43,209 nt of DNA from Tardiphaga sp. (GCF_028290785.1 NZ_JAQGJD010000240.1:1-43209); one strand, 5' to 3'; positions 25,087 to 34,382 are shown, counted from the first letter of the stretch. Made by a program: numbers and translations. Notes: a model not told the origin generated them from the sequence alone.

Positions 25087-25374
25087 TTATTCCACGACCT
25101 TGGGGACCAGGAAGAAATGGTCCTCGGACTCCGGCGCGTTCGCCGTCACCTTGTCGACGATCTCGCCATCGTTGACGATGTCTTCGCGCTTCTTCATGTC
25201 CATCGGCATCACCGAGGTCATCGGTTCGACGCCCTCGACGTTCACTTCCTGCAGCTGCTCGACAAAGGCCAGCATGGCGTTCAGCTCGCCCTGCAGATGG
25301 GGAACCTCGGCGTCAGTAACCGCGATCCGCGCGAGATGCGCGATACGGCGAACGGTGGCGGCATCGACGGACAT
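25087..25374 (-). CDS. gatC: Asp-tRNA(Asn)/Glu-tRNA(Gln) amidotransferase subunit C
   Basis: GatC stabilises the GatA-GatB complex by wrapping as a belt around GatA. The 95-residue product has the family pattern: [20 protein letters not shown], then [38 protein letters not shown], and FFLVPKVVE at the end. Length is normal. It is the first gene of the operon, 16 bases before the small CxxC gene. Confidence 0.96.
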   Translation of the reverse strand: MSVDAATVRRIAHLARIAVTDAEVPHLQGELNAMLAFVEQLQEVNVEGVEPMTSVMPMDMKKREDIVNDGEIVDKVTANAPESEDHFFLVPKVVE

Positions 25375-25444
25375 ATAGGGAGCCTCGGGGCGGAATTCAG
25401 CCCGCCGTATAGCAGACGGAGGTTTCGCGCCGCAACCACGCCCC

Positions 25445-26521
25445 TCAGCCGGCCAGTTGCTGCATCCGCGCCAGCGCCGACGCTGCCAGCGCCCGGGTCA
25501 GCTCGGCGGCGGGCATTTCGCCCCCCATACGCACCGCCTGCCCGGCCCACAGGTTGGTGAAATCCACCCGGCCGAGCTTCTCGGCGGCGGCCTTCAGCGG
25601 GCCCAGCGCCACCGCAGAATGCGGAAACGCCGGCGCATCGGCCGAGATCGGCCCGACCTCGCGCATCACCCGGTTGATGACGCCGCGTGCCGGGCGCCCG
25701 GTCATGACATTGGTGATGACGGTGCCGTCATCGGCCGATTCGGCCAGCGCCGCGCGGGCTGGTCCGCTCACCTTGGATTCCGGGGTGCGCAGGAAGGCGG
25801 TGCCGAGTTGCACCCCGGCGGCGCCCAGCGCAAAGGCCGCCGCAATGCCGCGACCGTCGGCAATGCCGCCGGCGGCAATCACCGGCAGCTTCACCGCATC
25901 GACCACCTGCGGCAGCAGCGCGAACAGACCGGGCTGGGTGGTGATGTCCGAGGTCAGGAACATGCCGCGATGGCCGCCGGCTTCGGCGCCCTGTGCGATA
26001 ATGACGTCGGCGCCGTTGTGCTCCAGCCAGACCGCTTCGCGGACGATGGTGGCCGACGCCAGCACGATGCAGCCGGCGGCCTTGACCCGTGCCAGCAGCG
26101 AAGGCTCCGGCAGGCCGAAATGGAAGCTGACCACTTCAGGCTTCAGCTCTTCCACCAGCGCGCACATCTCCTCGCCGAAGGGAGCACGGTTGGCGACAGT
26201 GCTGGGCGCATCAACGGGCAGTCCGAGTTCGGCGAAATAGGCCGACAGCCGCTTGCGCCATCCGGCCTCGCGCTGCGGGTCGGGTTCGACGCCGGTGTGG
26301 CAGAAGAAATTCATGTTGACCGGCGCCGATACCCGCTGCCGCACAATATTGACCTGTTCGCGGGCCTTCTCCACCGTCACTGCTGCGCAGGGCAGCGACC
26401 CCAAGCCGCCACCCTGCGCAACGGCGATTACCATGTCGGTATCGACCGGCCCGATCATCGGCGCCTGTACAATGGGAAATTCGATCTTCAACAGATCGAT
26501 CAGCCTGCGGTTGGGCCACAT
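25445..26521 (-). CDS. Nitronate monooxygenase-like FMN enzyme
   Basis: The 358-residue TIM-barrel flavoprotein belongs to the 2-nitropropane dioxygenase/nitronate monooxygenase family, which oxidise toxic alkyl nitronates; related proteins include FabK-like enoyl reductases. Supporting segments are [40 protein letters not shown] with the FMN phosphate-binding [15 protein letters not shown] and [14 protein letters not shown]. The start at 26521 gives [16 protein letters not shown], with no strong ribosome site. It stands alone upstream of gatC on the same strand. The true substrate is uncertain. Confidence 0.9.
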   Translation of the reverse strand: MWPNRRLIDLLKIEFPIVQAPMIGPVDTDMVIAVAQGGGLGSLPCAAVTVEKAREQVNIVRQRVSAPVNMNFFCHTGVEPDPQREAGWRKRLSAYFAELGLPVDAPSTVANRAPFGEEMCALVEELKPEVVSFHFGLPEPSLLARVKAAGCIVLASATIVREAVWLEHNGADVIIAQGAEAGGHRGMFLTSDITTQPGLFALLPQVVDAVKLPVIAAGGIADGRGIAAAFALGAAGVQLGTAFLRTPESKVSGPARAALAESADDGTVITNVMTGRPARGVINRVMREVGPISADAPAFPHSAVALGPLKAAAEKLGRVDFTNLWAGQAVRMGGEMPAAELTRALAASALARMQQLAG

Positions 26522-26607
26522 GTGGACGCTCGTTCAATAAAGGGAGGGATCGGCGCGCGCATCGTTGCCGGGCCACACTCAACCTAGCACAACCTCATTG
26601 CGGCGAG

Positions 26608-26832
26608 CTATGCGCTGGCGCGAGGGATGAGCAACCACTTGCGCAGTGCGACCCCGGCCCAGATCGCCTCCACCAGCCCGAACGGCCAGGCGCCCTGCAG
26701 GAAGCCGTACAGCGAGCCCAGCCCGCAGGCGCCGGCAAAAGCCAGCACGTACCAGCGGCTGCGGTCCTCCAGCGTGTAGCAGACCAGCATGGCGGTGACA
26801 GCGAACAGGCCGAACAGGGTAAGGGCGTCCAT
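26608..26832 (-). CDS. Small membrane protein, unknown function
   Basis: A 74-residue protein with probable membrane segments at about 4-20 (TLFGLFAVTAMLVCYTL), 28-46 (VLAFAGACGLGSLYGFLQG) and a shorter one near 50-66. A charged EDRSR sits between the first two and KWLLIPRASA ends the protein. AGGAAAATTCCTCC precedes the ATG, giving a ribosome site within a short dyad. Homologous small membrane proteins occur in rhizobia as far as I recall. Its ATG lies 44 bases from the divergent ruvX start. Confidence 0.75.
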   Translation of the reverse strand: MDALTLFGLFAVTAMLVCYTLEDRSRWYVLAFAGACGLGSLYGFLQGAWPFGLVEAIWAGVALRKWLLIPRASA

Positions 26833-26876
26833 GGAGGAATTTTCCTATTGGCCAACAAGCGTGTTATGCGGAGCAC

Positions 26877-27368
26877 ATGCCTGCACTCATCCTACCATTG
26901 GTCGAGGCCGCCGCGCACTGGCCGGCGCGCGGTGCGCTGATCGGCCTTGACCTCGGCACCAAGACCATCGGCGTCGCAGTGTCCGACCCGGATCGCCGGC
27001 TGGCGACCGGCGTCGAGACCGTCGAGCGCACCGCCTTCAAGGCCGATGCCGCGCGGCTGATCAAACTCGCGAACGAGCGCCAAATCTGCGGCTTCGTGCT
27101 CGGCCTGCCCATAAACATGGACGGCAGCGAGGGCCCACGCGCGCAATCGACCCGCGCCTTCGCCCGCAATTTCTCCAAGCTGACCGAACTGCCGATCGGG
27201 TTCTGGGACGAGCGTCTATCGACCTCTGCCGTAGAGCGCGAACTGATCGCCAACGACGTCAGCCGTGCCAAGCGCGCCAAGGTGATCGACGAACACGCGG
27301 CGATCTTCATCCTGCAGGGCGCGCTGGATCGCCTCGCCGCACTGCTGCGCTCGCCGGATATCCGCTGA
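26877..27368 (+). CDS. ruvX: RuvX/YqgF, Holliday-junction resolvase-like / pre-16S rRNA nuclease
   Basis: YqgF has an RNase H fold and matures the 5' end of 16S rRNA in E. coli; it was first predicted as a Holliday-junction resolvase. The 163-residue product has IGLDLGTKTIGVAVSD with the first catalytic aspartate, FVLGLPINMDGSEGPRAQST, and WDERLSTSAVERELI with the second acidic site; a final aspartate lies in VIDEHAAIFILQGAL. An N-terminal extension of about 20 residues precedes the first strand. It ends two bases before the AEC transporter gene, so the two are probably co-transcribed. Confidence 0.95.
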   Translation: MPALILPLVEAAAHWPARGALIGLDLGTKTIGVAVSDPDRRLATGVETVERTAFKADAARLIKLANERQICGFVLGLPINMDGSEGPRAQSTRAFARNFSKLTELPIGFWDERLSTSAVERELIANDVSRAKRAKVIDEHAAIFILQGALDRLAALLRSPDIR

Positions 27369-27370
27369 CC

Positions 27371-28297
27371 ATGCTGACAGCGTTCGCGGCCCTGGTCCCG
27401 GTGTTCCTGCTGATCGTGCTCGGCCACATCCTGCGCCGCGCTCTGCTGACCCAGGATGTGGTGTGGGTCGGGCTCGAACACCTCGTTTATTACGTGCTGT
27501 TTCCCGCGCTGCTGATCGACACCCTGTCGCGCGCCAACCTCGCCTCGGTGCCGATCGCCGGAGTCGGCGGCGCGTTGCTGCTGTCGGTGCTGCTGATGTC
27601 GGCGCTGTGCCTGGCGCTGCGGCCTCTGCTGGTACGGTGGCTCGGCATCGACGGACCGGCCTTCACATCGGTGTTTCAGGGCGCGACGCGATGGCAGACT
27701 TTCGTGGCGTTGTCGGTGGCCGGCAACCTGTGGGGCGATCCGGGCGTCACGCTGGCGGCGGTCGGCATGGTGGCGATGATCCCACTCCTCAATATTCTCG
27801 CCGTCTGGGTGCTGGCGCATTACGCCTCGCCGCGGCGGCTGTCCTGGCCGAACCTGCTGCTGACCATCGCCAAGAGCCCGCTGATCTGGGCCTGCATCGT
27901 CGGTCTCGCCATCAACCTGATCGGCTTGCCCGTCCCCAAACCGCTGCATGAATTCGCCGATGCGCTCGGTCGATGCTCCCTCGCCATGGGCCTGCTGGTG
28001 GTCGGCGCCGGACTGAAGCTCGACGGCCTGCGCCGTCTGGGCGGCGCGGCGATGCTCACAGTGGTGCTGAAGCTGGCGGTGATGCCGGCCATGGCGATCG
28101 CGCTCGGCATGGCGTTCGGCCTGACCGGCACCAGCCTTGCGGTCGTTGCGTGCTGCGCCTCGGTGCCGTCGGCCTCGAACGGCTACATCCTCGCCCGCCA
28201 GATGGGTGGCGACGCGCCGCTACTGGCGCAGATCCTGACGCTGCAAACGCTGCTCGCCGTACTCACCATGCCGGTCGTCATTGCGCTGGCGGCGTAA
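27371..28297 (+). CDS. AEC-family transporter (auxin efflux carrier type)
   Basis: A 308-residue inner-membrane protein with about ten hydrophobic segments. It shows the AEC layout: an N-terminal helix (ALVPVFLLIVLGHILRRA), conserved YYVLFPALLIDTL, the central crossing region around GATRWQTFVALSVAGN, a hydrophilic middle, and a C-terminal repeat (MGLLVVGAGLKLDGL, CASVPSASNGYILARQMG). AEC proteins export or exchange small organic acids such as malate or malonate in bacteria; the substrate is unknown here. It follows ruvX by two bases and converges with the CPBP gene. Confidence 0.92.
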   Translation: MLTAFAALVPVFLLIVLGHILRRALLTQDVVWVGLEHLVYYVLFPALLIDTLSRANLASVPIAGVGGALLLSVLLMSALCLALRPLLVRWLGIDGPAFTSVFQGATRWQTFVALSVAGNLWGDPGVTLAAVGMVAMIPLLNILAVWVLAHYASPRRLSWPNLLLTIAKSPLIWACIVGLAINLIGLPVPKPLHEFADALGRCSLAMGLLVVGAGLKLDGLRRLGGAAMLTVVLKLAVMPAMAIALGMAFGLTGTSLAVVACCASVPSASNGYILARQMGGDAPLLAQILTLQTLLAVLTMPVVIALAA

Positions 28298-28299
28298 CT

Positions 28300-29085
28300 T
28301 CAGGGGTAAGTGGCCAGCCAGAAGCTCTGCACCGTGGCCGCCGAGTTGTTCAGCCCGTGGACGAATATTGTCAGCCAAATCGAATGGCTGCGGTAACGCA
28401 GCCAGCCGAGCAGCAGCCCGATGGAGAAGATTTCGCCGAAAAAGAACCAGTCGTACTGCATGTGCATCGCGGTCCACACCGCCGACGACAACACGATAGC
28501 GCCCCACGGCCGCAAAAACGATTCCGACCAGCCGCGATACAGGAAGCCGCGGACGAAGAACTCTTCAGTCACCGGCGCGGCCACGCAGAACGCAATCACC
28601 AACAGCCAAAGCGCGCCGTCGGCGCGGGCCGATTTCAGCACGTCCAGCATGAAGCCCGGCGAGGAATCGCGGCCGATGGCGCGGGCCAGCAAGTCCCACC
28701 CCGTCACCAGCACGATCAGGCAGACCGAACCGAGCACGAAATGCTTCCATGAGGCGCCGCGCAGCGCCAGGTAGTCGGCGAACGGCATCCGGGCCCACCA
28801 GGTCGCCAGCCACAGCGCCAGGCAGACCGCCGGCAGTCCCATGATGACGGACATCGAGATGGTGGTGCCATTGGCCAGCGTCGTCGTCAGCAGCGATGCG
28901 TCCAGTGGCGCATCCTTCACCAGCAGGTAGTAGGCGACCACCGTCAACTGGCCCACGAACATCGCGGCAAAGGCGAACAACCCCCACAGGCTGGTGCCGA
29001 CGAACTTCCACACCCGCGGCGGCCTCTTCGCCGGCGGTGCTTCGACGGGAGCGACAGGGACGAGCGGCGTTTCCAGCGACGTCAT
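28300..29085 (-). CDS. CPBP-family intramembrane metalloprotease (CAAX protease-like)
   Basis: The 261-residue membrane protein has six to eight hydrophobic segments. The ABI/CPBP motifs are present: EEFFVRGFLYRGW (EExxxR), a second motif with HMQYDWFFFGEIFSIG and a third with FVHGLNNSAA, giving the glutamates and histidines that bind zinc. Bacterial CPBP proteins are linked to prenyl-protein processing, bacteriocin self-immunity and anchoring; which applies here is unknown. The ATG at 29085 overlaps the acyl-CoA dehydrogenase stop by ATGA, arguing for coupled translation. Confidence 0.93.
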   Translation of the reverse strand: MTSLETPLVPVAPVEAPPAKRPPRVWKFVGTSLWGLFAFAAMFVGQLTVVAYYLLVKDAPLDASLLTTTLANGTTISMSVIMGLPAVCLALWLATWWARMPFADYLALRGASWKHFVLGSVCLIVLVTGWDLLARAIGRDSSPGFMLDVLKSARADGALWLLVIAFCVAAPVTEEFFVRGFLYRGWSESFLRPWGAIVLSSAVWTAMHMQYDWFFFGEIFSIGLLLGWLRYRSHSIWLTIFVHGLNNSAATVQSFWLATYP

Positions 29086-30728
29086 TGCGGCAGCGCCCGC
29101 TCGAGCAGGCCGCGGCACTGCGCCTCGCTCAACTCCGCCGCGCCATACATGGTGCCGCGCGCGCTATCGAGCCGTGTCCTCGCGAACAGTTCGGCATGGG
29201 CGGGGTGCACGAGGTTCAGCGCCGCGGTGGCAGCCAGCAGCGCCAGCGATTCCACTGCCTGCCGCGCCACCCGCTCGCTGTCGGTCCTCAACAATGTCCC
29301 GATCACGAACGACGCCGCCTCCGACGCGCCCGGCAATCCGCGGGTCTCATCGACCAGCGTCTGCAGCACCGCGATCGCGCCGTCGCCCTCGCGCGACAGC
29401 GCGCGCAAAACGTCGAGGCACATTACATTGCCAGAGCCTTCCCAGATCGCATTGACCGGCGCTTCGCGGTAGTGCCGGGCCAGGATGCCCTCCTCGACAT
29501 AGCCGTTGCCGCCCATGCACTCCATCGCCTCGAACAGGAAGCCCGGCGCGCTCTTGCAGACCCCGTATTTGATCGCCGGCGTCAGCAGACGCATATAGGC
29601 GGCTTCCGCGGCATCTTCCGGCGCGCGGTCGAACGAATGGCACAGCCGCATTACCAGTGCCGTGCAGGCTTCGACATGCAGCGCCATGTCGGCGAGCACG
29701 CTCTGCATCATCGGCTGATCGGCCAGATGTTTCTGGAACACGCTACGATGCCGGGCGTGATGCAGCGCATGCGCCAGGCCCGAGCGCATCAGACCGGCAT
29801 TGGCGACGGCGCAATCCTGCCGCGTCAGTTGCACCATCTGGAGGATGGTGCGGATGCCCTTGCCCTCGTCGCCGACACGCAGCGCGTAAGCATCCTTGAA
29901 TTCCACTTCGGACGAGGCGTTCGAGCGGTTGCCGAGCTTGTCCTTGAGCCGCTGGAATTCGATGGCGTTGACCGAACCGTCCGGCCGAAACCGCGGCATG
30001 AAGAAGCAGCTCAGCCCGTCACCGGCCTGCGCCAGCACCAGGAAGGCGTCGCACATCGGCGCCGACATGAACCATTTGTGGCCTTGGATTCGGTAGGCAT
30101 CGCCGTCGCGGGTGGCCGCCGTGATGTTGCTGCGCACATCGGTACCACCCTGCTTCTCGGTCATGCCCATGCCGAGGGTCATGCCGCGCTTGGCCGTCCA
30201 CGGCGCGAAGCGCGGATCGTAATGGCGGCTGGCGATCATCGGCATCGCCTGCGCGAGCACGTCCGGTTGCGACGCCAGCGCCGCCACCGCGGCGCGGGTC
30301 ATGGTGATCGGGCAGAGATGCCCGGTCTCGACCTGCGCCGCCATATAGAATTTTGCCGCGCGCGCGACTTCCGACGCCTTGCCGGCCGGCTGGCCGTCCT
30401 TGCTCCAGGTCGAATTGTGAATGCCGGCGGCAACCGACTGCGCCATCAACTCGTGATAGGCCGGGTGAAACTCGACCTCGTCGCGGCGGTTGCCGCGGGC
30501 GTCGAAGGTTTTCAGCTTCGGCGGGTTCTCGTTGGCGAGGCGACCGCGCGCCGCCATCGCAGCCGAACCCCAGAGCTGACCGAATTCGGAATGCTCCACA
30601 TAGGCCGACGATCCCTCGTTCAGCGCCACCGCCTCCACCAGCGAACGATCGGTCGCGAACAGGTCGATGTCCTCGAACGGCGGCGACTGGTTCAGCGCCT
30701 CGGTCGTGGCGGCGGTATCGTGCGTCAT
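29082..30728 (-). CDS. aidB: AidB-like acyl-CoA dehydrogenase family flavoprotein
   Basis: The 548-residue product matches AidB (E. coli 541), a flavoprotein induced in the adaptive response to alkylating agents. Key segments are the FAD-binding GMGMTEKQGGTDVRSN, YRIQGHKWFMSAP, RLKDKLGNRSNASSEVEF, and FEAMECMGGNGYVEEGILAR followed by EAPVNAIWEGSGNVMCLDVL. The ATG at 30728 (MTHDTAATTE) is preferred to one 20 codons upstream in non-conserved sequence. It overlaps the CPBP protease gene by four bases. Whether it protects DNA or dehydrogenates an unknown acyl-CoA is not settled by sequence. Confidence 0.9.
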   Translation of the reverse strand: MTHDTAATTEALNQSPPFEDIDLFATDRSLVEAVALNEGSSAYVEHSEFGQLWGSAAMAARGRLANENPPKLKTFDARGNRRDEVEFHPAYHELMAQSVAAGIHNSTWSKDGQPAGKASEVARAAKFYMAAQVETGHLCPITMTRAAVAALASQPDVLAQAMPMIASRHYDPRFAPWTAKRGMTLGMGMTEKQGGTDVRSNITAATRDGDAYRIQGHKWFMSAPMCDAFLVLAQAGDGLSCFFMPRFRPDGSVNAIEFQRLKDKLGNRSNASSEVEFKDAYALRVGDEGKGIRTILQMVQLTRQDCAVANAGLMRSGLAHALHHARHRSVFQKHLADQPMMQSVLADMALHVEACTALVMRLCHSFDRAPEDAAEAAYMRLLTPAIKYGVCKSAPGFLFEAMECMGGNGYVEEGILARHYREAPVNAIWEGSGNVMCLDVLRALSREGDGAIAVLQTLVDETRGLPGASEAASFVIGTLLRTDSERVARQAVESLALLAATAALNLVHPAHAELFARTRLDSARGTMYGAAELSEAQCRGLLERALPQ

Positions 30729-30886
30729 GGATGGATTCCGGTCCCGAATGGATTCGGCGCAGTTTACGCGCATCGGCAGCGATTTCACACGGGCTGCAAT
30801 CGCGGCGACTTTGCGGCGATTTTTGCTGACGGGGTTTACCCTTCTGACGACAGACCGGGGGATAACCCGGAACCGGCCGATTGCCG

Positions 30887-30926
30887 CTTGCCCCGCTTTT
30901 GAACTCTGCCTATAGCTCTTGCTTTA
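30887..30926 (+). promoter_or_regulatory. pyrB: Possible pyrB promoter with very short leader
   Basis: CTTGCC (30887-30892), an 18-base spacer and TATAGC (30911-30916). Transcription would start around 30923, only a few bases before the pyrB ATG at 30927, and no ribosome site is visible. A leaderless or nearly leaderless message is implied. Confidence 0.35.
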
Positions 30927-31880
30927 ATGACCCTTGCAACGAAATCGACGTTTGTCCTCGGCCACCGGCATTTGCTGGGCATCGAGGGCCTTTCCGCCGC
31001 GGATATCACCGGCCTCCTCGACCTGTCCGAGGAATATGTCGAGCTGAACCGCCAGGTCGACAAAAAGCGCACCAGCCTCCGCGGTCGCACCCAGGTCAAC
31101 CTGTTCTTCGAGAACTCGACGCGGACCCAGTCCTCGTTCGAACTGGCCGGCAAGCGGCTCGGCGCCGACGTCATGAACATGTCGGTGACATCGTCGTCCA
31201 TCAAGAAGGGCGAGACGCTGATCGACACCGCGATGACGCTGAATGCGATGCACCCGGACATCCTCGTGATGCGCCACCACGCCTCCGGCGCGGTCGAACT
31301 GCTGGCGCGCAAGGTCGATGGCTCCGTCATCAATGCCGGCGACGGGGCGCACGAGCATCCCACGCAAGCGCTGCTGGATGCGCTGACCATCCGTCGCAAC
31401 AAGGGCCGGCTCGAAGGGCTGGTGATCGCGATCTGCGGCGACGTCCTGCATTCGCGCGTCGCGCGGTCCAACATCCTGCTGCTCAACACCATGGGCGCCC
31501 GCGTCCGCGTGGTGGCGCCCTCGACGCTGCTGCCTCCGGGTATCGAGCGAATGGGTGTCGAGGTATTCCGCGACATGCGCGAGGGGCTTGAAGGCGCCGA
31601 CATCGTGATGATGCTGCGGCTGCAGCGCGAGCGCATGAACGGTTCGTTCGTGCCCTCCTCCGCCGAGTATTTCCAGTATTTCGGCCTCGACCAGAAAAAA
31701 CTGGCCTACGCCAAGCCCGACGCGCTGGTGATGCATCCCGGCCCGATGAATCGCGGCGTCGAAATCGACTCCATCGTCGCCGACGGTGCGCAATCGCTGA
31801 TCCGCGAACAGGTCGAGATGGGTGTCGCCGTCCGCATGGCCGTGCTTGAAGCGCTTGCGCGCAACCTCCCGAATGCGTGA
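30927..31880 (+). CDS. pyrB: Aspartate carbamoyltransferase catalytic subunit
   Basis: Makes carbamoyl-aspartate from carbamoyl phosphate and aspartate, the committed step of pyrimidine synthesis. The 317-residue product has the carbamoyl-phosphate motif [55 protein letters not shown] and the aspartate-binding LRLQRERM region. No pyrI regulatory subunit follows; instead a dihydroorotase-like gene overlaps or abuts it, as in the Pseudomonas-type PyrB-PyrC' complex. There is no visible ribosome site before the ATG. Confidence 0.97.
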   Translation: MTLATKSTFVLGHRHLLGIEGLSAADITGLLDLSEEYVELNRQVDKKRTSLRGRTQVNLFFENSTRTQSSFELAGKRLGADVMNMSVTSSSIKKGETLIDTAMTLNAMHPDILVMRHHASGAVELLARKVDGSVINAGDGAHEHPTQALLDALTIRRNKGRLEGLVIAICGDVLHSRVARSNILLLNTMGARVRVVAPSTLLPPGIERMGVEVFRDMREGLEGADIVMMLRLQRERMNGSFVPSSAEYFQYFGLDQKKLAYAKPDALVMHPGPMNRGVEIDSIVADGAQSLIREQVEMGVAVRMAVLEALARNLPNA

Positions 31881-31884
31881 TCCC

Positions 31885-33186
31885 ATGCTGACCGACCGCC
31901 GCCCCATTTTGCTTGCCAACGCCCGCCTGATCGATCCGTCGCGCAACATCGACGGCCCCGGCGACGTGCTGATCGCCGACGGCGTGATCCGCGACGCCCG
32001 CCGCGGCATCGGCGCCGCCGGCGTGCCGGAGGGCACCGACATCGTCAACTGCGCCGGCATGATCGTGGCGCCCGGCCTGGTCGATATGCGCGCCTTCGTC
32101 GGCGAGCCCGGCGCCAACCACCGCGAGACCTTCGCCTCCGCCAGCCGCGCGGCGGCGGCCGGCGGCATCACCACCATCATCTGCCAGCCCGACACCTCGC
32201 CGGTGATCGACAATCCGGCCACCGTCGATTTCGTGCTGCGGCGCGCCCGCGACACCGCCATCGTCAACATCCATCCGATGGCGGCGTTGACCAAGGGCAT
32301 GCAGGGCCTTGAGATGACCGAGATCGGTCTGTTGAAGGCCGCCGGCGCCGTCGCCTTCACTGATTGCGATAGGAGCATCACCAACGCGCAACTGATGCGC
32401 CGCGCGCTGACCTACGCACGCGATTTCGACGCGCTGATCGTGCACCACACCGAGGACCCCGACCTGGTCGGCGAAGGCGTCATGAACGAGGGCGAGCGCG
32501 CCTCGCGGCTTGGCCTGATCGGCATTCCCAACGCTGCCGAAGCCGTACTGCTGGAGCGCGACATGCGCCTGGTCGCATTGACCGGCGGTCGATACCACGC
32601 GGCCTCATTGACCTGCATCGAGTCGATCGAGGTGCTGCAGCGCGCCCGCGACGCTGGCCTGCGCGTCAGCGCCTCGGCCTCGATCAACCATCTCACGCTG
32701 AACGAAATCGACATCGGCCCGTACCGCTCCTACCTGAAACTGTCGCCGCCGCTGCGCACCGAGGACGACCGCCAGGCGCTGGTGGCTGCGGTCGCCTCCG
32801 GCCTGATCGACGTCATTATGTCCGACCACAATCCGCAGGATGTCGAGACCAAGCGGCTGCCGTTCGCCGAGGCCGCCCCCGGCGCGATCGGGCTGGAAAC
32901 CATGCTGTCGGCCGGGTTGCGCCTGATCCATAGCGGGGAACTGGACTTCACCCGGCTGATCCGCGCCATGTCGACGCGGCCGGCCGAATTGCTCGGCCTG
33001 CCCGGCGGATCGTTGCGCCCCGGCGCTGTCGCCGACATCATCGTCATTGACGCCGACGTGCCGTGGGTGCTGGATCCCGCCGACCTGAAGTCGCAATGCA
33101 AGAACACGCCGTTCGACGAGGCCCGCTTCACCGGCCGCGTCGCGCGCACCATCGTCGGCGGACGCACGGTGTATGAACATGTGTAG
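31885..33186 (+). CDS. pyrC: Dihydroorotase-like PyrC', probably catalytically inactive
   Basis: The 433-residue product is clearly of the class I dihydroorotase fold (ALTKGMQGLEMTEIGLLKAA, HHTEDPDL, SPPLRTEDDRQAL). The zinc-binding HxH of the GLVDxHxHxREPG motif is replaced: GLVDMRAFVGEPG has R69 and F71, and the substrate arginine is G73. A third ligand position appears as S241 in GGRYHAASLT. D314 of SDHNPQ remains. In Pseudomonas an inactive homologue is needed to assemble active PyrB; I infer the same structural role here. The ATG at 31885 lies four bases after the pyrB stop; 31873 is an in-frame alternative that overlaps it. A true dihydroorotase must be elsewhere. Confidence 0.9.
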   Translation: MLTDRRPILLANARLIDPSRNIDGPGDVLIADGVIRDARRGIGAAGVPEGTDIVNCAGMIVAPGLVDMRAFVGEPGANHRETFASASRAAAAGGITTIICQPDTSPVIDNPATVDFVLRRARDTAIVNIHPMAALTKGMQGLEMTEIGLLKAAGAVAFTDCDRSITNAQLMRRALTYARDFDALIVHHTEDPDLVGEGVMNEGERASRLGLIGIPNAAEAVLLERDMRLVALTGGRYHAASLTCIESIEVLQRARDAGLRVSASASINHLTLNEIDIGPYRSYLKLSPPLRTEDDRQALVAAVASGLIDVIMSDHNPQDVETKRLPFAEAAPGAIGLETMLSAGLRLIHSGELDFTRLIRAMSTRPAELLGLPGGSLRPGAVADIIVIDADVPWVLDPADLKSQCKNTPFDEARFTGRVARTIVGGRTVYEHV

Positions 33187-33192
33187 GTCGTC

Positions 33193-33780
33193 ATGATTGT
33201 CGTTTATGTATTCGCCGCCGCGCTCGGCTATTTTCTCGGCTCGATCCCGTTCGGGCTGGTGCTGACCAGGCTCGCCGGCACCCAGGACATCCGCACCATC
33301 GGCTCCGGCAACATCGGCGCCACCAACGTGCTGCGCACCGGCCGCAAGGGCCTCGCCGCGGCGACGCTGCTGCTCGATGCGCTGAAGGGCACAGTGGCCG
33401 TAATCATCGCCGGTAGCGTCGGCGGACCCAACGCGGCAATGGTCGCAGGTCTCGCCGCCTTTCTCGGCCACCTGTTTCCGGTCTGGCTCGGCTTCAAGGG
33501 CGGCAAGGGGGTCGCGGTCTATATCGGCATCATGCTCGGGCTGTTCTGGCCGGCGGCGCTGGTATTCTGCATGGCCTGGCTGGCCTGCGCCTTTGCCTCG
33601 CGCTACTCGTCATTTGCTGCGCTGACCGCCAGCGCCATCACACCGATCTTCCTGTGGTGGGCCAAGGCCCCCAACCTGGCGGTGCTGGCGACGGTCCTCA
33701 CCGCCCTGCTATGGTTCATGCACCGCGAAAACATCAAGCGACTGACGGCCGGCACCGAAGGCAAGATCGGCGCGAAGTAG
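33193..33780 (+). CDS. plsY: Acyl-phosphate:glycerol-3-phosphate acyltransferase
   Basis: PlsY transfers an acyl chain from acyl phosphate to glycerol 3-phosphate, the first step of phospholipid synthesis, in the inner membrane. The 195-residue product has its three motifs: [32 protein letters not shown] and [18 protein letters not shown], with hydrophobic segments between them. It follows pyrC' by six bases and is likely in the same transcript, an arrangement I recall in Rhizobiales (pyrC-plsY-dprA-topA). Confidence 0.97.
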   Translation: MIVVYVFAAALGYFLGSIPFGLVLTRLAGTQDIRTIGSGNIGATNVLRTGRKGLAAATLLLDALKGTVAVIIAGSVGGPNAAMVAGLAAFLGHLFPVWLGFKGGKGVAVYIGIMLGLFWPAALVFCMAWLACAFASRYSSFAALTASAITPIFLWWAKAPNLAVLATVLTALLWFMHRENIKRLTAGTEGKIGAK

Positions 33781-33806
33781 CAAGAAGCCAACGTGCGACG
33801 CCCGCT

Positions 33807-34265
33807 CTAGAACACCCGCGCGCCTTGCCTTGCGCCGAGATCGAATTCCCAGATCTCGACGCCGGGGCCGATCAGATGGCCGTTGTTCCTGATGTAGTGG
33901 GAGATCAAACTCACCTTCGAATGCGGATGAAGGTGTTTGAGCACGAACAGGATCTTCCGATAGTCCCTTGGCGCTACGCTGAACAGCAGCATCGCCTCGT
34001 TCATGCCCCTGATCTTCGCACTCGGCGGATTGCCGGAAGCGGTCCAAGTGTATGATTTGCACTCCACCAGGATGCGTGGACTGGCGCTGCCCAGGTCGAA
34101 GCGCTTGTTCTTCCGCAGTTTGTAGCCGACGGGCACAACGAAATTGCGGGCCAGCACCACGCCTTCGGAGTGAAAGAAGATCTGCGCGGCTTCCTCAAAT
34201 TCACGACCGACAGCGGCGTTGCTCGAAGCGCCAACCCGCTGGTAGTTGTTGAATTCCAAAAGCAT
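33807..34265 (-). CDS. PD-(D/E)XK nuclease-like protein, inserted between plsY and dprA
   Basis: The 152-residue product has a restriction-endonuclease-like core: an N-terminal helix with E24 (GREFEEAAQIFF), D57 in NKRFDLGS and E68-x-K70 in PRILVECKSYTW. It then has a C-terminal strand-helix region (YRKILFVLKH, SLISHYIR). This is the D...ExK arrangement of the nuclease superfamily, seen here directly. The ATG at 34265 is tentative because no ribosome site precedes it; an ATG at 34343 would add 26 residues. It is on the opposite strand to the surrounding pyrB-plsY-dprA-topA series, an apparent insertion. No methylase or ATPase partner adjoins it. Target and role are unknown. Confidence 0.68.
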   Translation of the reverse strand: MLLEFNNYQRVGASSNAAVGREFEEAAQIFFHSEGVVLARNFVVPVGYKLRKNKRFDLGSASPRILVECKSYTWTASGNPPSAKIRGMNEAMLLFSVAPRDYRKILFVLKHLHPHSKVSLISHYIRNNGHLIGPGVEIWEFDLGARQGARVF

Positions 34266-34382
34266 TGCTGTCACTGCACAGAAGCCGTCCCGCGGCCTCA
34301 CCCCTACTCTCGCACCCTCCGTGCGAATGTCAATTGAACACATCCTGAAGTTGCGCAATGCTGTTCGTCGGAGGGGCAGCAT

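Noticed and set aside
19019-25374. gatB-patatin-kinase-gatA-gatC as one functional system
   Set aside because: The amidotransferase genes are housekeeping; the kinase and patatin genes are separated by non-coding gaps and share no functional signal with them.
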